This document shows positions 10,655 through 23,393 of a DNA stretch of 64,000 nt, piece by piece. Every line of letters starts with the position of its first letter. Position 1 is the first letter of the stretch. A program made the position numbers and the translations under genes. Below the pieces are notes generated by a model. The model saw only the letters and a list, made by a program, of their open reading frames with translations, was not told where the DNA came from and did not search any database. This stretch comes from Lichenostomus cassidix (Eukaryota; Chordata; Aves; Passeriformes; Meliphagidae): NCBI GenBank assembly GCA_008360975.2, contig CM039210.1, positions 12,774,293 through 12,838,292 on the forward strand. Direction: 5' to 3'.

Positions 10655-11525
10655 ATGGTTAGAGGCTATGTTGGGTATAGCAATCACAAAATCATGGGAG
10701 TTTTTGATTCTCAGAAAAGTAATGAGGGGGATTAGCAGAACTGCTACAATGGACTTCCAGAGGTAAGACTTCTTGTAAATGGGAGCAACATTGGCTAGCT
10801 TCCTGCCAGCAGGGAAGACCTTTAGTAGATGATCGAAAGGAGTCCTGCTGTAACATGCTCCAACTCCTTCAGCACTCTGCAATGAATCCCATCAGGCCCC
10901 ATGAACTTGTGAACATTCAGTCAATATAGCCTGTCCCTTACAATTTCAGTGTCCACAAATGGAAAATCACTGTTCTCACACTCGTGATTCTCCAACTCAG
11001 GGGACCAGGCAGCCCAAGGTCCATGAGTATTATTAAAGACTAAAGTCAATAGAACTGCATTGAATGTCTCCATTTTATCCCTATTAATCTGATGACCATC
11101 TTTTCTTTAGATTTCCTCTTACTATTGACATAATTTAAAAAGCCCTTCACAACACTGGCCAGTTTCAACTCTAATTGAGTTTTGACCTTTCATGTCTTCT
11201 CCCTGCATATATCAATTACGCCTCTAATTTTCCTGCAAAGTCTGACTTCACTCCCAGAGACTGTATAATTTCTTTTTCCTCTTGTGCTCCATGAAGAGTT
11301 CCCTGTTCAGCCAAGCTGGTCTGTCCCACTTGCTTGACTTTCAACACGAAGGGATTGCCTGCTCCTATGCCTTTAAAAGGTGTTTTTTCAAAACTGACGA
11401 GAACTTGTAGACTCCTAAGCCCTCAAAAGCAGATTCCCATGGTACTCTGCTAAGTAGCTCCCTGAATATCTTAGTTTGCTCTCTTGAAATCCAGAGTAGC
11501 AACTCTGCTGACATTTTCCCCTTGT
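10655..11525 (-). mobile_element. CR1 LINE fragment (ORF2 region)
   Basis: Reverse-strand CR1 sequence with remnants of the ORF2 polyprotein (the CATCAGGCCCCATGAACTTG segment is the antisense of the conserved 'MGPDxIH'-type reverse-transcriptase region). Many frameshifts and stops are present. It is an old, inactive 5'- and 3'-truncated copy. Confidence 0.75.
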
Positions 11526-12234
11526 TTTTGTAGTTATATAGACAGCTTCAGAAATGCTCAACATCTCCTTACTGGAAAGTGCATATTTTTAAAACATAAG
11601 CATAACTTATGGGACCAAGCATATGACTGTATTTTTTTTTCTTTATTATTTTTTTAAATTTATTTTTGTCAGCTTAATTAACTGCATTCTTCAAGGGCAG
11701 GGCTAGTGTAAGGACTCAGCCTTTGTTGCATTACATTACTTGAGGCCTGACGCAGCTATGCTTAAGAGTTTTCTTTTTGTGGAAGCAATGCTTTCTATAA
11801 TTTCAAGTTGTTCCTTCAGTCTTGCATACTTTCTACAACTTTAGTGATTACTATATAAAAATTAGAAATCACTGCATCACAAATAAAGGTAGGATTTTAT
11901 TGATCCATTAGGCACCAGCTATTCCTGCTATCAAGAAAGCTTGCTCTACAGAAGTCCATCTTGGTTCTTAAAAATTCTTCATACTTTAGAAAAATGTTTA
12001 TTCTTTGGCACTCCTCAGTTCTGGATCTACATACATACCATGGAAATTTTCATAATGTTATTAATTCTGTACAAACAGAGACAAAATCTTAAAAACAACT
12101 TTGGAAGTGCTCTATATTAAGACAATACTGTACAGGAACATATTTTAACATGCCTCTGATATACTAGCACAAAATGAGCTGTTTAATATATAAACTAATG
12201 TGGCATTCATGCTTTCATCTCCCTCATCTGAACT
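11526..12234. other. Unannotated intergenic DNA
   Basis: AT-rich, no gene or repeat recognised. Confidence 0.35.
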
Positions 12235-12415
12235 GATACTCAGGGATGGGGAGCAGAATAGACCCCCTGCAATCCAGGAGGAAGTAGTTAATGACCTGCT
12301 GTGCCACTTAGACACTCACAAGTCTATGGGACCAGATGGGATTCACCGAAGGGTGTTGAAGGAACAGGCAGAAGAGGTCGTCAAGCCACTCTCCCTCATT
12401 TATCATCAGTTCTGG

Positions 12416-13336
12416 TGCAGTGGGTTGACACTGCCTGGATTCCAGGCACCCACCAAAGCCTCTCTATCACTCTCCTCTGCAGCTGGACAGGGGAGAGAAA
12501 ATATCACTAAAGGTTCATGAGTTGAGATAAGGACTCACAAAATACCATCACAGGCAAAACAAAATAAAAATATTAATTGAATTTATTACTAAAAAAATCA
12601 GAGGAGAATAATGAGAAGTAAAATAAGACCTTAAAAACACCTTCCCCCTATCCCTCCCTCCTTCCAAGCTCTACCTCCTCCCCTCAGCAGCACAAGGAGA
12701 CATGGGGGTTATGGTCATGCCTATGTTGGGGGCTAGAAAGACTGTAGTGGATTGACCTTGGCTAGATGCCAAGTGCCCACCAAACTGCTCTATCACTCCT
12801 CAGGGGGCCAGGGGAGAGAAAATAAGATGGAAAACAACTGGTAGGTTGAGATTAGGCAGTTCACTAAAGCAAAAAAAAAACCCAAACCAAAAGTTTACGC
12901 ATGCATAAGCAAATAGAAAACAAAGCTTATTCTCTACTTTCCATCAGCAAATGATGTTCAGCCACTTCTTGGGAAGCAGGGCTTCAGCACATGTAGTGGT
13001 TGCTCTGGAGGGAAAGCATTGTAAAATAACGAATGCCCCCCATTCCTCCTCCCTCCTTTAGCTTTTATATCTGAGCTGATGTCATATGGTATGAAATATC
13101 CTTTTGGTTAATTTAGGTCATCTGGCCTGGTTGTGTCCCCTCCCAGAATCTTGCCCACTTCCAGCCCTTTGATGGGGGTGGAATGTGAAGAGACAGCACT
13201 GATGCTGTGCCAGCACTGCTCAGCAGTAGCCAAAACACTGGTGTGTTATCAAAACCTTTCTAGCTACCAATGCAAAACATAGCACTGTGAGGGCTGCTAT
13301 GGGGAAATGAACTCCAGCTAAGCCAGACCCAATACA
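12416..13336 (-). mobile_element. Paired ERVL-type LTR sequences inserted in CR1
   Basis: Two related reverse-oriented LTR units lie back to back: a partial one (12416-12742, starting TGCAGTGGGTTGAC) and a complete-looking one (12743-13336, TGTAGTGGATTGAC to CCCAATACA). The CR1 continues on both sides; TCTGG before and CCTGG after are a likely 5-bp target duplication with one change. The arrangement could be a collapsed provirus with almost no interior left. Confidence 0.7.
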
Positions 13337-14599
13337 CCTGGTTAACCAGGGAGGTCACTGACAACTGGAGGTTGGCCAATGTGATGCCCATCCACAAGAA
13401 AGGTCGAAAGGAGGATCCAGGGAACTACAGGCATATCAGCCTGACCTCAGCACCAGGAAAGGTTATGGAACAGATTATTTTGAGTGCAATCACATGGCAC
13501 ATACAAGACAACCAAGGGACCAGACTCAGCCAGGATGGGTTTAGGAAAGGCAGGTCCTACTTGACCAAACTGATCTCCTTTTATGACCAGGTGATCCACC
13601 TAGTGGATGAGGCAAAGGTTGTGGATGTTGTCTACCTGGACTTCAGTAAAGCCTTTGATACTGTCTCTCACAGCATTTGCTTGGAAAAGCTGGCAGCTCA
13701 TGCTGCACTCTTGACTGGGTTAAAAACTGGCTGGATGGCCGGGCCCAGAGACTGGTTACATTCAGTTGGCAACCAGTCACTAGTGGGGTCCCCCAAGGCT
13801 CAATATTGGGACAAGTCCTGTTTAATACCTTAATTGATGATCTGGACATGGAGATCGAGTGCACCCTCAGTAAGTTCACAGGTGACACTAAGTTGTGCAG
13901 TAATGTTCTGCTGAAGGGTGGGAAGGCTCTACAGAAGGATCTGGACAGGCTGGATCAATGGGCTGAGGCCAATGGGATGAGGTTCAATAAGGCAAAGTGC
14001 CAGGTCCTGCACTTTGGTCACAACAACCCCATGGGATGCTACAGGCTGGAGGCAGAGTGGCTGGAAAGTGGTGCAGCAGAAAAGGACCTGAGGGTGCTGG
14101 TTGACAGCCAGCTGAACATGAGCCAGCAGTTTGCCCAGGTGGCCAAGAAGGCCAATGGCCTCCTGGCTTGTATCAGAACTAGTGTGGCCAGCAGGACTAC
14201 GGCAGTGATCATTCCCCTCAATTCAGCACTAGCAAGGCCACAACGTGAATCCTGTGCTCAGTTTTGGGCCCCTCACTAAAAGAAAGACATTGAGGTGTTG
14301 GATTGTGTATAAAGAAGAACAACAAAGCTGGTGAAGGGTCTAGAGAACAAGTCTTAGGAGAAGATGCTGAGGGAACTGAGGTTGTTAAGACTGGAAAAAA
14401 TGAGGCTAAGGTTAGACCTTATTGTTCTCTACAACTATCTGAAAGAAGATTGTAGCAAGGTGGGTGTTGGGCTATTTTCCAAAGTAACAAGTGATAGGAT
14501 GAGAGGAAACAGCCTCAAGTTGCACCACAGGAGCTTTAGGCTAGATATTAGGAAAAATTTATTCACCAAAATGGTTGGCAGGCTTTGAAACAGGCTGCC

Positions 14600-15085
14600 C
14601 AGAGTGATTCCAAAAGATTTTTAGCTTTTTATGTATTCTTCACGTATTTGTAGCTTTGTAGATTGTTAAGGCATGGTTGTAACTTCTAGTACTGTTCCAG
14701 CTCTCTTTCCCACAGAGAACTAACTCTTATTGATGCATTCTTGAAATTCTGTTTAGTCTTGTTTGTTAGTTTAGCAAGGAAATTTTATTTTGCACCATGT
14801 ATCATAGACATAATAAAGGTAGAGTAAGAGGATCAGGAGGGAGGGCGTCAATGGGGCAGAAGCTGGGGGGGGGGGAGATTACCTAACCAACTGCTCTTTT
14901 AATTGGACAATATTTGCTAGATATACTAATTGCCCAATCTTATAAAATTGCATTAATCTAATTTGGGGCTCGGTTTTTGCCATATTGTGTACAAGTAAAA
15001 GTTTGCTTTTATATTATTATTTTAATGTTATATTATTATTTTAATGTTATTTGGGAAGGTTTTGTTCTATTTCCAGGCATCAAGG
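14600..15085. mobile_element. LTR-like insertion near CR1 3' end
   Basis: CR1 sequence stops at GCTGCCCAGAG and resumes at GGTGGAGTCACCATCC, so the intervening ~480 bp are an insertion. It holds a poly-G/purine tract (about 14864-14877) and a TTATAAAATTG box. Exact ends are not determined. Confidence 0.45.
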
Positions 15086-15242
15086 GAACTGGTGGAGTCA
15101 CCATCCTTGGAAGTGTTCAAGAAATAACTGGACATGGCACTTACTGCTAGGGTTTAGTTGTAAGGTGATGTTCAGTCAAAGGTTGAACTCAATGATCTTG
15201 GAGGTCTTTTCCATCTTTACTGATTCCATGATTCTATGATAA

Positions 15243-16131
15243 CCTTGGTAATATAAGCAAACTGTTTTCCTGTCAAATGGTTTCCTTACATCATAGTCTT
15301 GTATATAACTTTATATACAATCCAAAAGTTGATTACAAGGTAAAATGTTTTTAAAGAGTTTTTCCAAAACACTGAAAGTTAAAAATAACAACAAAGCAGG
15401 ATTTTTCTTCATAATTTTTAATACCTTTCACTTGTAAATACTGGTTTAAAATTTGTGATTGTACCATGGAAGGACCAACTTCTCTTAATTTTTAAAAATT
15501 GATCATTAAGATCATAAAACTATTATAGAACAGTTACACTCTATACACTCGCGGTATTAAAAATATGATTCATGTTTTGAGTCTGTAGATGAATGGTGGC
15601 AATTCAAATACAGCCTTATCTGTACAACTTGACAAAAATACAGGTGGACAACCTGATTAATTCAAAGAGAATCTGCACAACTTGACATAAGCCAGCTCAG
15701 CCCAATTAAGTAAAAGGTAATTTTTTTCCAAGATATATTAAATTTTTCACAGATAAATTTGTCAAAATAAGATGTTCAGGTTTTCAGACAAGATAACAAT
15801 TACCATCTCTCATCCTCGTTCCAAATACAAGTTCTACAAAGTCATTTCCTTCAGATCTAGTTCAGCAACATTCAAATTCACCAAATGGACACAGATATTG
15901 AGAGAACAATATTTGATGGATAAGAAAACTGTCTTCTCAGCCCTTCAAATTAGTTCAGCTTATGAAAACAGCCATTCTAGAATCATGGGCTGCTTTTGCA
16001 AAGACCACAGCTGTATAAATACTACAGATCCTAGCTGTAAAAATGTGGCTACACAGGCCCTTTCTTGAGAACCTTTTCTTTCCCATGCAAAATATGAAAA
16101 AATTAAGATGGGTTTTTGTAAATAGTATTTG
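15243..16131. other. Unannotated intergenic DNA
   Basis: AT-rich unique-looking sequence. I see no gene. A 16-base stretch at 16017-16032 recurs at 17154-17169. Confidence 0.35.
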
Positions 16132-16137
16132 AACACC

Positions 16138-16933
16138 TGTGGGGGTGCAGCGGCCCGATGCTGCAGATCCCGAGTCCCCGAGGCCGGCGGTCGGCGTAAT
16201 CCACGGGGACGCTGCCGAGGATGCCATCGCCCGGGACTCGGAGGAGGCCGGGCCGTAAACCGCTCTCTCCCTCCCCTGGAAAGTTTTTCCTAAGCTTATT
16301 GGTTTAAAGTCCGCTTCCCCGCCCCTAGCACCGCCCCCGCTGCTTGCCCTCACTAGAATGTTCTGTTGCCGGGCTTCCCCCATGAGTTGCTTGTAATCCC
16401 CTCCCTACTTATATTTCATTTGCTTCCCCGCTTGTCCCTCATGTTGTCCCGGAGCCCCGTTGGCTCCGCCCCTGCTGTTCCTCCCCGGGAAACCCCGTAT
16501 TTCCCCCTAAAAACCCCTTCCCTTTGTTCTCTCGGCGTGGTGTGGCCGCGACCCCAGCCCCGCCGGGTTCTGCGCCCGGCAGCTGCGTGGACCGCCCCAC
16601 CCGAGAGCCCCCAGTGTGCCTCCCCCGCGCTGCTTCTCCTTGAATAAACTGCACACTGCTGACTCTCAGCTCGTCGCCCTTTCTTTATCACGGGAAGCGA
16701 CCAGCGACTCCACGGCGTTCCTGCCCGGCAGGCACCCGCCTCCGCCGCGTGGTCCCTGCCGCTCCAAGGAGCGAGCCTGGGAACACTGAGGCTGATCGTA
16801 GCCGCCTCTGGGACAGAGCTGAACAGCCGGGAGGGCTGAGAGCTTGGGCCCAGGTGAGGCCCCCGAGGTCTCCCGAAGCCCCGGAGCTCGTTGGGGCCAG
16901 GCGGCCGGACCCCGCCGGACCCCTACAACTTCA
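16138..16933 (+). mobile_element. GC-rich solo LTR, 6-bp TSD
   Basis: Perfect 6-bp target duplication AACACC at 16132-16137 and 16934-16939. Begins TGTGGGGG, ends CTTCA. CpG-rich throughout, with AATAAA at about 16642. No retroviral interior. The composition contrasts sharply with the AT-rich flanks and makes this the most CpG-dense part of the window. An ORF of about 140 codons antisense to it is not gene-like. Confidence 0.82.
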
Positions 16934-16939
16934 AACACC

Positions 16940-17147
16940 TGCTGTTTTTCCAGATCTGTTTTGATTCAAGACAGTGTGCTTGGAATTGGGTGTTGTAGGA
17001 CTTCAGCCAATCACCCCAGGGGGTGAGTAACCACTGTCCAATCACCTATGGGCTTTTACCATATATAAAGTGAAATTACAACAATAAATCTGCTGCTGCT
17101 GCTTTCACTGGACTGAGTTTGTGTGCTACATTCCGGGTATAACAGCA
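16940..17147 (+). mobile_element. Short LTR-like fragment
   Basis: Contains CCATATATAAAG (near 17058), AATAAATC (near 17083) and ends in TATAACA, an LTR-like promoter/polyadenylation layout. The 16138 LTR appears to have inserted at its left side. Left boundary unknown. Confidence 0.4.
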
Positions 17148-17169
17148 ACATAAAAATACTACAGATCCT

Positions 17170-19807
17170 TTGACAGGAAGAAGAGAACTTAGAATGCACA
17201 GGTATGTGTCAGTGACTGGAAAGAGGGTTGGGTTCAAAAACAGGGGAAATTTTGAAAAACCATAAAAGATCTCTTCTAGAAGAAAAGACCCAATGGCTAC
17301 TTGCACATAGATGATCTGAGAGGTTGATAGAGAGCTACCTTTTAAAATTTGTTTTTAAAGCAGTCAATTAATACCTATTTCTCAATCCTGCAACTCCTTC
17401 TGTATTCTTTAAGAAGTGTCTCACAACTCTGATTGGGCAGGGCCAGCTGTAGTGAAGTACCAGTGCCTTTATCTAAAAGCAAAATATTATTTACAATTAG
17501 TATATGTAGTTTAATTTTATTTACAGAATTGCAAAAGTACATCACATTTAGTGCAAATGCAACTAATGATATAAGAATTATATACTGCTTTGTAAACTTC
17601 CCATACCTTTGCAAAATAAAGCCATCCAATTAAATTAATGAACAGTTATTTGCTTGTGTTCAACAACTATAAGGAAAGGCAAATATGGAGTTAAACTCTT
17701 TCTGTTTTGGACTTTTTTCCTTTTACATTCTCATCGGTAGCTGTGGTGGAATTAACCACTGCTTGGTTGATTTTAAAAGGAAGAAGTACATTTGAGATTT
17801 TTTTTTTTAACATTACTATATAAAATATTTACTAGTGATGTAGTAAACATACAACTTTTCATCTTATTTGCCTTACTAGCATTAACATATAGGCACTTTT
17901 CTAGATATTCAAATTAATAGAATAAGTCTGTAATAAGGCATATTCCATGTACACCATTAAAAAAAGGCAAATAAAAAGGAAAAAGTTATGGAACATGAAA
18001 GTTGCATGCATGTGTAATTGTGTGTTATGTATTATTCCATCTCTACAGAGAAGATGAACAGATAAAGTATTTTTTTCAACACTGTGCAGATCACATTTAA
18101 TCATTCACCAAATCTTTATTAAATTGCTAATTTTTATTTCTTTTCTGTTACCTACCATATTATATCAAACAAAGATTTCAGTTTTCTTTTGAGGAAAAAA
18201 AAATAATCTTGGAACTTTTTCTTGAGATACACAGGTCAGTGAAACACCCAGCAGTCTCTGAAGAGTTTCCAGCTACAATACATGGATAAAAGACCTCAAA
18301 GTCTGCCAGAGACTTCTCTTAATGAGCATATCCAGAATCAGAGGCAGGCAAATATCTGACATATAAATTCTCGTAGCAAATAGACAGAACTTTCCAATAT
18401 GAATTATACATCCTTATAACTGATGAGTTTTTGATTGAGGCAAGTATCAGTGCAACTTATTTTCTACATGAATCTCATAGCATGGCCTTATCAAGATGAG
18501 AAAAACACATGCATGATCTGAAAATAATGTACTTATCCTCATTCTAGACTGGGAATGTTGTCCTATGTAGTCAAAATTACTTCAATAAATATTATAGTGT
18601 ACCTTCTCACAGCTTTGGGAAAGCCCCAGATATCATGCAAATAAAGCAGTCCACATTTATAACGAACAGATGACTTCTAGCTTTCAGGCACTCTCTTGCC
18701 CTCTCATACAGAATATTCCTAGAAATTTCTGGATCATATTTAATAGCAGAATTTCTGTAGCACATATTACATAACTAAAAAACCCAATAGAAATATACCT
18801 GGAAAAAAAATAAAGCTTTTCACACTCTTACTCCTTCAGGGCCAAAGATCTTCATAAGAGTAAGACAATAGAAGAGGCAAAGTCATAAGGATATTGACAG
18901 CCCTCAATTATTACCTGACATTTTATGTAACAAGATGATTCATTATAGGAAAAAATGGCAATGAATTATGATTATACAAAGCAAAACAAAACCTGTTAAT
19001 AAGTCACTTAGGCTTTACTGAACTCCCTCCCTCCCCACCAAAATACTAGAGTGATTTTTGTGCACGTAAAGCACATAGAGTATGCTATATGTGCATTTGT
19101 CTTTTGTGCTTTTTAGACATGCACAAAAACTGCGCTAGTATCTTATGAATGTTGACAGCAAAATTCTGCAAGTTGTTAAAATTAAAGCAGTAACCCCTAT
19201 TGGTGATTCAAAGCTGTACACATTCGTCCTCTTCTAAAGCAATCAAATAAAATAGCTATATGCATGTTATCAAAACATCGATTGATAATTACACAATGAC
19301 TCCGCAAGAAAATTTAGGAGAAACCTAGTGTTAAATATTTAGCTTCATAGTGTTGCAGCGCTTCTTGACTTCAGTATACAAACACTGGAACTTCAGCCAT
19401 AAAAAGACTATAGATCCTTTGTTCCAGCATGGAGTGGTCTATGCACTTATCGGTCACTTCAAGGTGGAGTGCTCACCCAGTCTTGTTCTGATCACTGCAA
19501 AGAAAAAAGTAGTGAAAATTTTGAAAACTAATAGGACAATCAGAACTTGTTAAATCCCTTAAATAGTATCAGCACTGCTTTAACCACATTTGAACTGCTG
19601 ACTTGGGACAACTATGTTTTAAATTATTCACCTGCACTACTTCTCTAACAATATAGAATTAAAAATTAGAACCATTACAGGGCTACCTGTTACACAAGGA
19701 TGAAATCACAAAGATTTTTGGAGCATGACAACAAATAGAACCTAAAAATAAAGGTAGCCTATGCCATACATAAAAAACAAATAAAACCCCATTTTCATAG
19801 AATCATA
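17170..19807. other. Unique-looking DNA downstream of CERT1
   Basis: AT-rich with no repeat recognised. It may hold displaced CERT1 3'UTR or its original polyadenylation site: several TTTATT motifs (AATAAA on the minus strand) are present, for example at 18115. No coding exon recognised. Confidence 0.35.
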
Positions 19808-22800
19808 GAATAGCTTGAGTTGGAATGGACCCACAAGGATCAGTGAGTCCAACTCCTGACCCTGTACAGGAAAACCCCAAGAATCACACCATGTGCCTGA
19901 AAGTGTTGTCCAAATGCTTCTTGAACTCAGACAGGCTTGGTGCTGTGACTACTTCCCTGGGGAGCCTCTTCTACAGTCTGACCACCCTCTGGGTGAAGAA
20001 TCTTTTCCTTATATGCAAGCTACATATCCCCTGACTCAGCTTCATGCCATTCCCTTGGGTCCTATGACTGGTCACCAGAGAAGAGAGATCAGTTGCCTGC
20101 CTGCCTGCTTCCACTCGTGAGGAAGTTGTAGACTGCAATGAGGTCTCCCCTAAGTCTCCTCTTGTACAGGCTGAACAAACCAAATGACCTCAGCTACTTG
20201 TCATAAGGCTTCTCCTCTAGACCCTTCACCATCATCATGGCTCTCCTTTGGATGCTCTCTAATAGATTTATATGCTTATTATATTGAGGTGCCCAAAACT
20301 GCACACAGGACTTGAGGTGAGGCCGCACCAGTGCGGAGTGGGACAATCACCTCCCTTGACCGATTCATGATGCTGAGCTTGGTCACCCCAGCACCTGGTT
20401 GACTCTTGTGGTGGTTTTGCTTAGCCCAGAACATCAGCAAGGTATCTTTAACATGTAAGAGAAATTTAAACCCTTCAAAAGCCATTGTGGTAGGCCTGAA
20501 GAAGTGTCTGAGGGGTGGGGAGAGGCACAAAGATGGCTCCTGTGTGTCGTGTGTGAAGGTTCGGGAAGTTTTTCACCAAGTCCAGTAGAGCCAATCTCTG
20601 ATGCCTCTGAAAGTGATGGACATGCTGCTGGCCAAGTCTGGGCCAATTAGAGATGTTAGTTACACCTCTGTGAAAACATATTTAAAAATAAATCAAAACA
20701 AAGTAGTCACGCACTTCTTTTTTAGCTAGAGGAGGAGGAGGAGAAAATATGTGAAGGGAGAACAACATGGAGACACCAAGGTAAGTGGAGAAGGTGCTCC
20801 AGGTGCTGAAGCTGAAAACCCTCTGCCAGCTGCAGTGAAGACCATGGGGGGAAGCAGGCAGTCTCCCTGCAGCCCATGGAGTCCACAAGGATGCAGAAAT
20901 CCATCCACAGCCTGTGGGGAGGTGCCCACACCAGAGGAGCAGGTGGATGCCTGGAGGAAGCTGTGATCCAGTGGGAGTCCCATATAAGCAGTTAAAGTTG
21001 CAAAAGCCTTGCAAGAGAGAAAAAGGCCTTGTTCCCAGGATGGAAGCAGCCTGGCCTCGGCTTGGAAGTCTGCACTCTATGGACAAAAACCCCATATTGT
21101 AGCAGAATTCAGGTGGGATGCTGCTTATGAGATTGCACCCATGCCAAAGAAGTTCACAGAGGACTGTCTCCCGTGGGAGGGACCCCATAGCTAAGTAGAG
21201 GACCCCTCTCCCTGATGGACTGACCAGAGAATAAAACCCTTTACCCTGTCCCCTGCCTGTGCTGTTGGTTGGAAAGAGGGAGGGGGGTGAGCAGAGAAAT
21301 GGTGTCTTAAGAGGGAGGGGTGTGAGTGAAGGAACGGTGTCTGAAGAGCTTATTTTTACTTTTCATTTTTCCACTGACTCTGTTAGGTTAATAAATCACC
21401 TAGCAACTTCAAGTTTTCAGCCTGTTTTGCCTTCGGTGCATCCTGCCACCAGTGTCCTATCTTAACTCATGAGTCCAGTGTGTGTGTGTTTAACAGGTTT
21501 TTTTTCCCCTTCCCTCTCCTGCACGTCTGCAGCAGGAGAGAGCAGAGGTGCCTGGCATTTAGACAGGGTCAAACCCGGACAACTCTTTTGACTGCCAGGG
21601 CACACTCCTGACTCATATTCAATTTGCCGTGAACCCAAACGCACAGATCTCTTTCCATGGGGCTGCCCTCCAGCCTCTTGTTCCCTAGTCTCTATGTACA
21701 TCCAGGGTTGCCCCATTCCAGATGCAGAATCCATCACTTGCCTTTGTTAAACTTCATACGGTTGGCTCCTCCCAATTTAGTGTCCTCTGCAAACTTACTT
21801 AGTATCTCTTTGAGTCCTGTGTCCAAGTCGTTTATGAAGATGTTGAAGAGAACTGGCCCTAAAATGAAGCCCTGAGCTTTAAAATGGAACTTTACTGAAA
21901 TCCCAAAAGATTGCATCAACTGGCTTCCCTTGATCAACTAGGTGGGCTACCTTGTTGTAAAAGGAAATGAAGTTTGTCAAACTGGACTTTCCCCTCATGA
22001 AGCCATGCTGGCTGTGATCAATGACTGCGTTGTCCTTCAGGTGTTTTTCAGTAACTCCCAGAATAGTCTTCTCCATAATTTTACCAGGCACTGAAGTGAG
22101 ACTGACAGGCCTGTAGTTTCCAGGACCATCCCTTCTTGTCCTTCTTGGAAATTGGGATAATGTTACCCAGTGTCCAGTCAACTGGGACCTCTCCAGATTG
22201 CCAAGACCATTGAGAAATCATCGAGAGTGGCCTCGCAATGACATCAGCCAGCTCTTTGAGCATTTTTGGATGAATTTCATCAGGTCCCATAGACTTATAG
22301 TAATCCAGCTGGAGCAGCAGATCCTGCACACTTTCAGGGTCAAATGGGAGTTGATCATTCTCACAGTCGTGGTCTTCCAGCTCAGAGCACTGGGACCCCT
22401 TTAGCCCATCATCAGTCTTGAAGGAGGCAAAGAAAGCATTAAACAGCTCTGCCTTGTCTATGTCCCTGTTTGTGAGGTGACCATCCTCTTCCTGTAATGG
22501 GCCAATGTTATTTCTGCACTGCCTTTTGTTATTAACATATTTTAAAAAACTCTATTGTCCCCCACAGTTCTGGCAGCTTCAACTCCAGTTGAGCTTTCAC
22601 TGCACGAATTTTCTCCCTACAGTGGCAAGCAGTATCTCTGTAGTCCTTCCCATGTCACCTGACCTTGCTTCCAACATCCATACACCTTCTTTTTTTGCCT
22701 TATCTCCAAAAGATCCCTGTTCAGCCAACTAGCCTTCTGCCTCATCTGCTTGACTTCCAACATTTGGCAGTTGCCTGCTCCTGTGCCCTTAGGAGCTGAT

Positions 22801-23393
22801 GTTTAAAAAGTGACCAGCACTGATGGACCCAAGCACCTTCAAAAGCATTTTCCCAGGGAACCTTACTCACTAGTTCCCTGAACAACCTGAAGTCTGCTCT
22901 CCTCATTTCCAGGGTTGAATCTTTGCTGGCACTTTTCCTCCTGTCAACAGAGATTTTAAACTCGATCACTTTCATGGTCGCTGTGGCCAAGATGGCTTCC
23001 AATCTCCACTTCACTCACAAGACCCTCTCTGTTAGCAAGCAACAAATCAAGGAGGGCATCTTTCCTAATCAGCTCCCTTAGTACCTGTACCACGATGTTT
23101 TCATCTAGGCATTTTAGGAATCTCCTGGACTTGTTTGCACCAGCTGTGTGGTTAACATCTGGCAAGTTGAAGTCTCCCATAAAAACAAGGGCAGTTGATT
23201 TGGAGGTGTCCTTTAGTTCCTCAAAGAATAATTTGTCGGCATCATCATCCTGGCTAGGTGGTCTATAATAGACTCCCAGGATGACATCAGCATTATTTGT
23301 TTGTCCCTTGATCCTTACCCCGAGGCTCTCAACTGTCCCATCACCAACTGTGAGTTCTATATATTCCGGCCCCTCCATTACATACAATGCCAT
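19808..23393 (-). repeat. 3.59-kb direct repeat, copy 1 (CR1 with embedded LTR)
   Basis: This block recurs at 27917-31502 with a constant offset of 8109 bp, meaning no indels along its length. I spotted only five single-base differences by eye. It is a minus-strand CR1 (3' tail at left with the TCATAGAATCATAGAAT octamers, endonuclease region at right) split by a solo LTR at 20407-21581. The open pieces encode CR1 endonuclease (22956-23393, including the GDFNLPDVNH segment) and reverse-transcriptase fragments, all broken. It lies in the 3'UTR or just downstream of CERT1. Confidence 0.93.
20407..21581 (+). mobile_element. Solo ERVL-type LTR inside CR1, copy 1
   Basis: Bounded by ACTCT at 20402-20406 and 21582-21586, a perfect 5-bp duplication within the CR1. 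Starts TGTGGTGGTTTTGC and ends AACCCGGACA. AATAAAACC near 21230 and AATAAATC near 21391. Same family as 40821 and 62289. Shared position in both repeat copies shows the copies descend from one loaded CR1. Confidence 0.88.

Larger units (their letters stand above)
12235..15242 (+). mobile_element. CR1 LINE, 5'-truncated, interrupted twice
   Basis: The + strand CR1 has three blocks: 12235-12415, 13337-14600 and about 15085-15242. The first two encode broken reverse-transcriptase sequence (MGPDGIHRRVLKE, then [49 protein letters not shown]). The catalytic core is only partly readable because of frameshifts near 13680-13840. The last block is the 3' end finishing in ATTCCATGATTCTATGAT, the CR1 octamer tail. 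LTR material separates the blocks. The ORF pieces are remnants, not genes. Confidence 0.85.

Noticed and set aside
13372..14279. Reverse-transcriptase frames as a functional CR1
   Set aside because: Frameshifts split the domain and two insertions interrupt the element.
16366..16964. GC-rich open frames suggesting a CpG-island gene
   Set aside because: The block has LTR ends and a 6-bp target duplication; no exon or protein family is recognised.
20682..21188. 168-codon open frame, repeated at 28791
   Set aside because: It is antisense to the solo LTR inside the duplicated CR1; identity of the copies reflects duplication, not selection.
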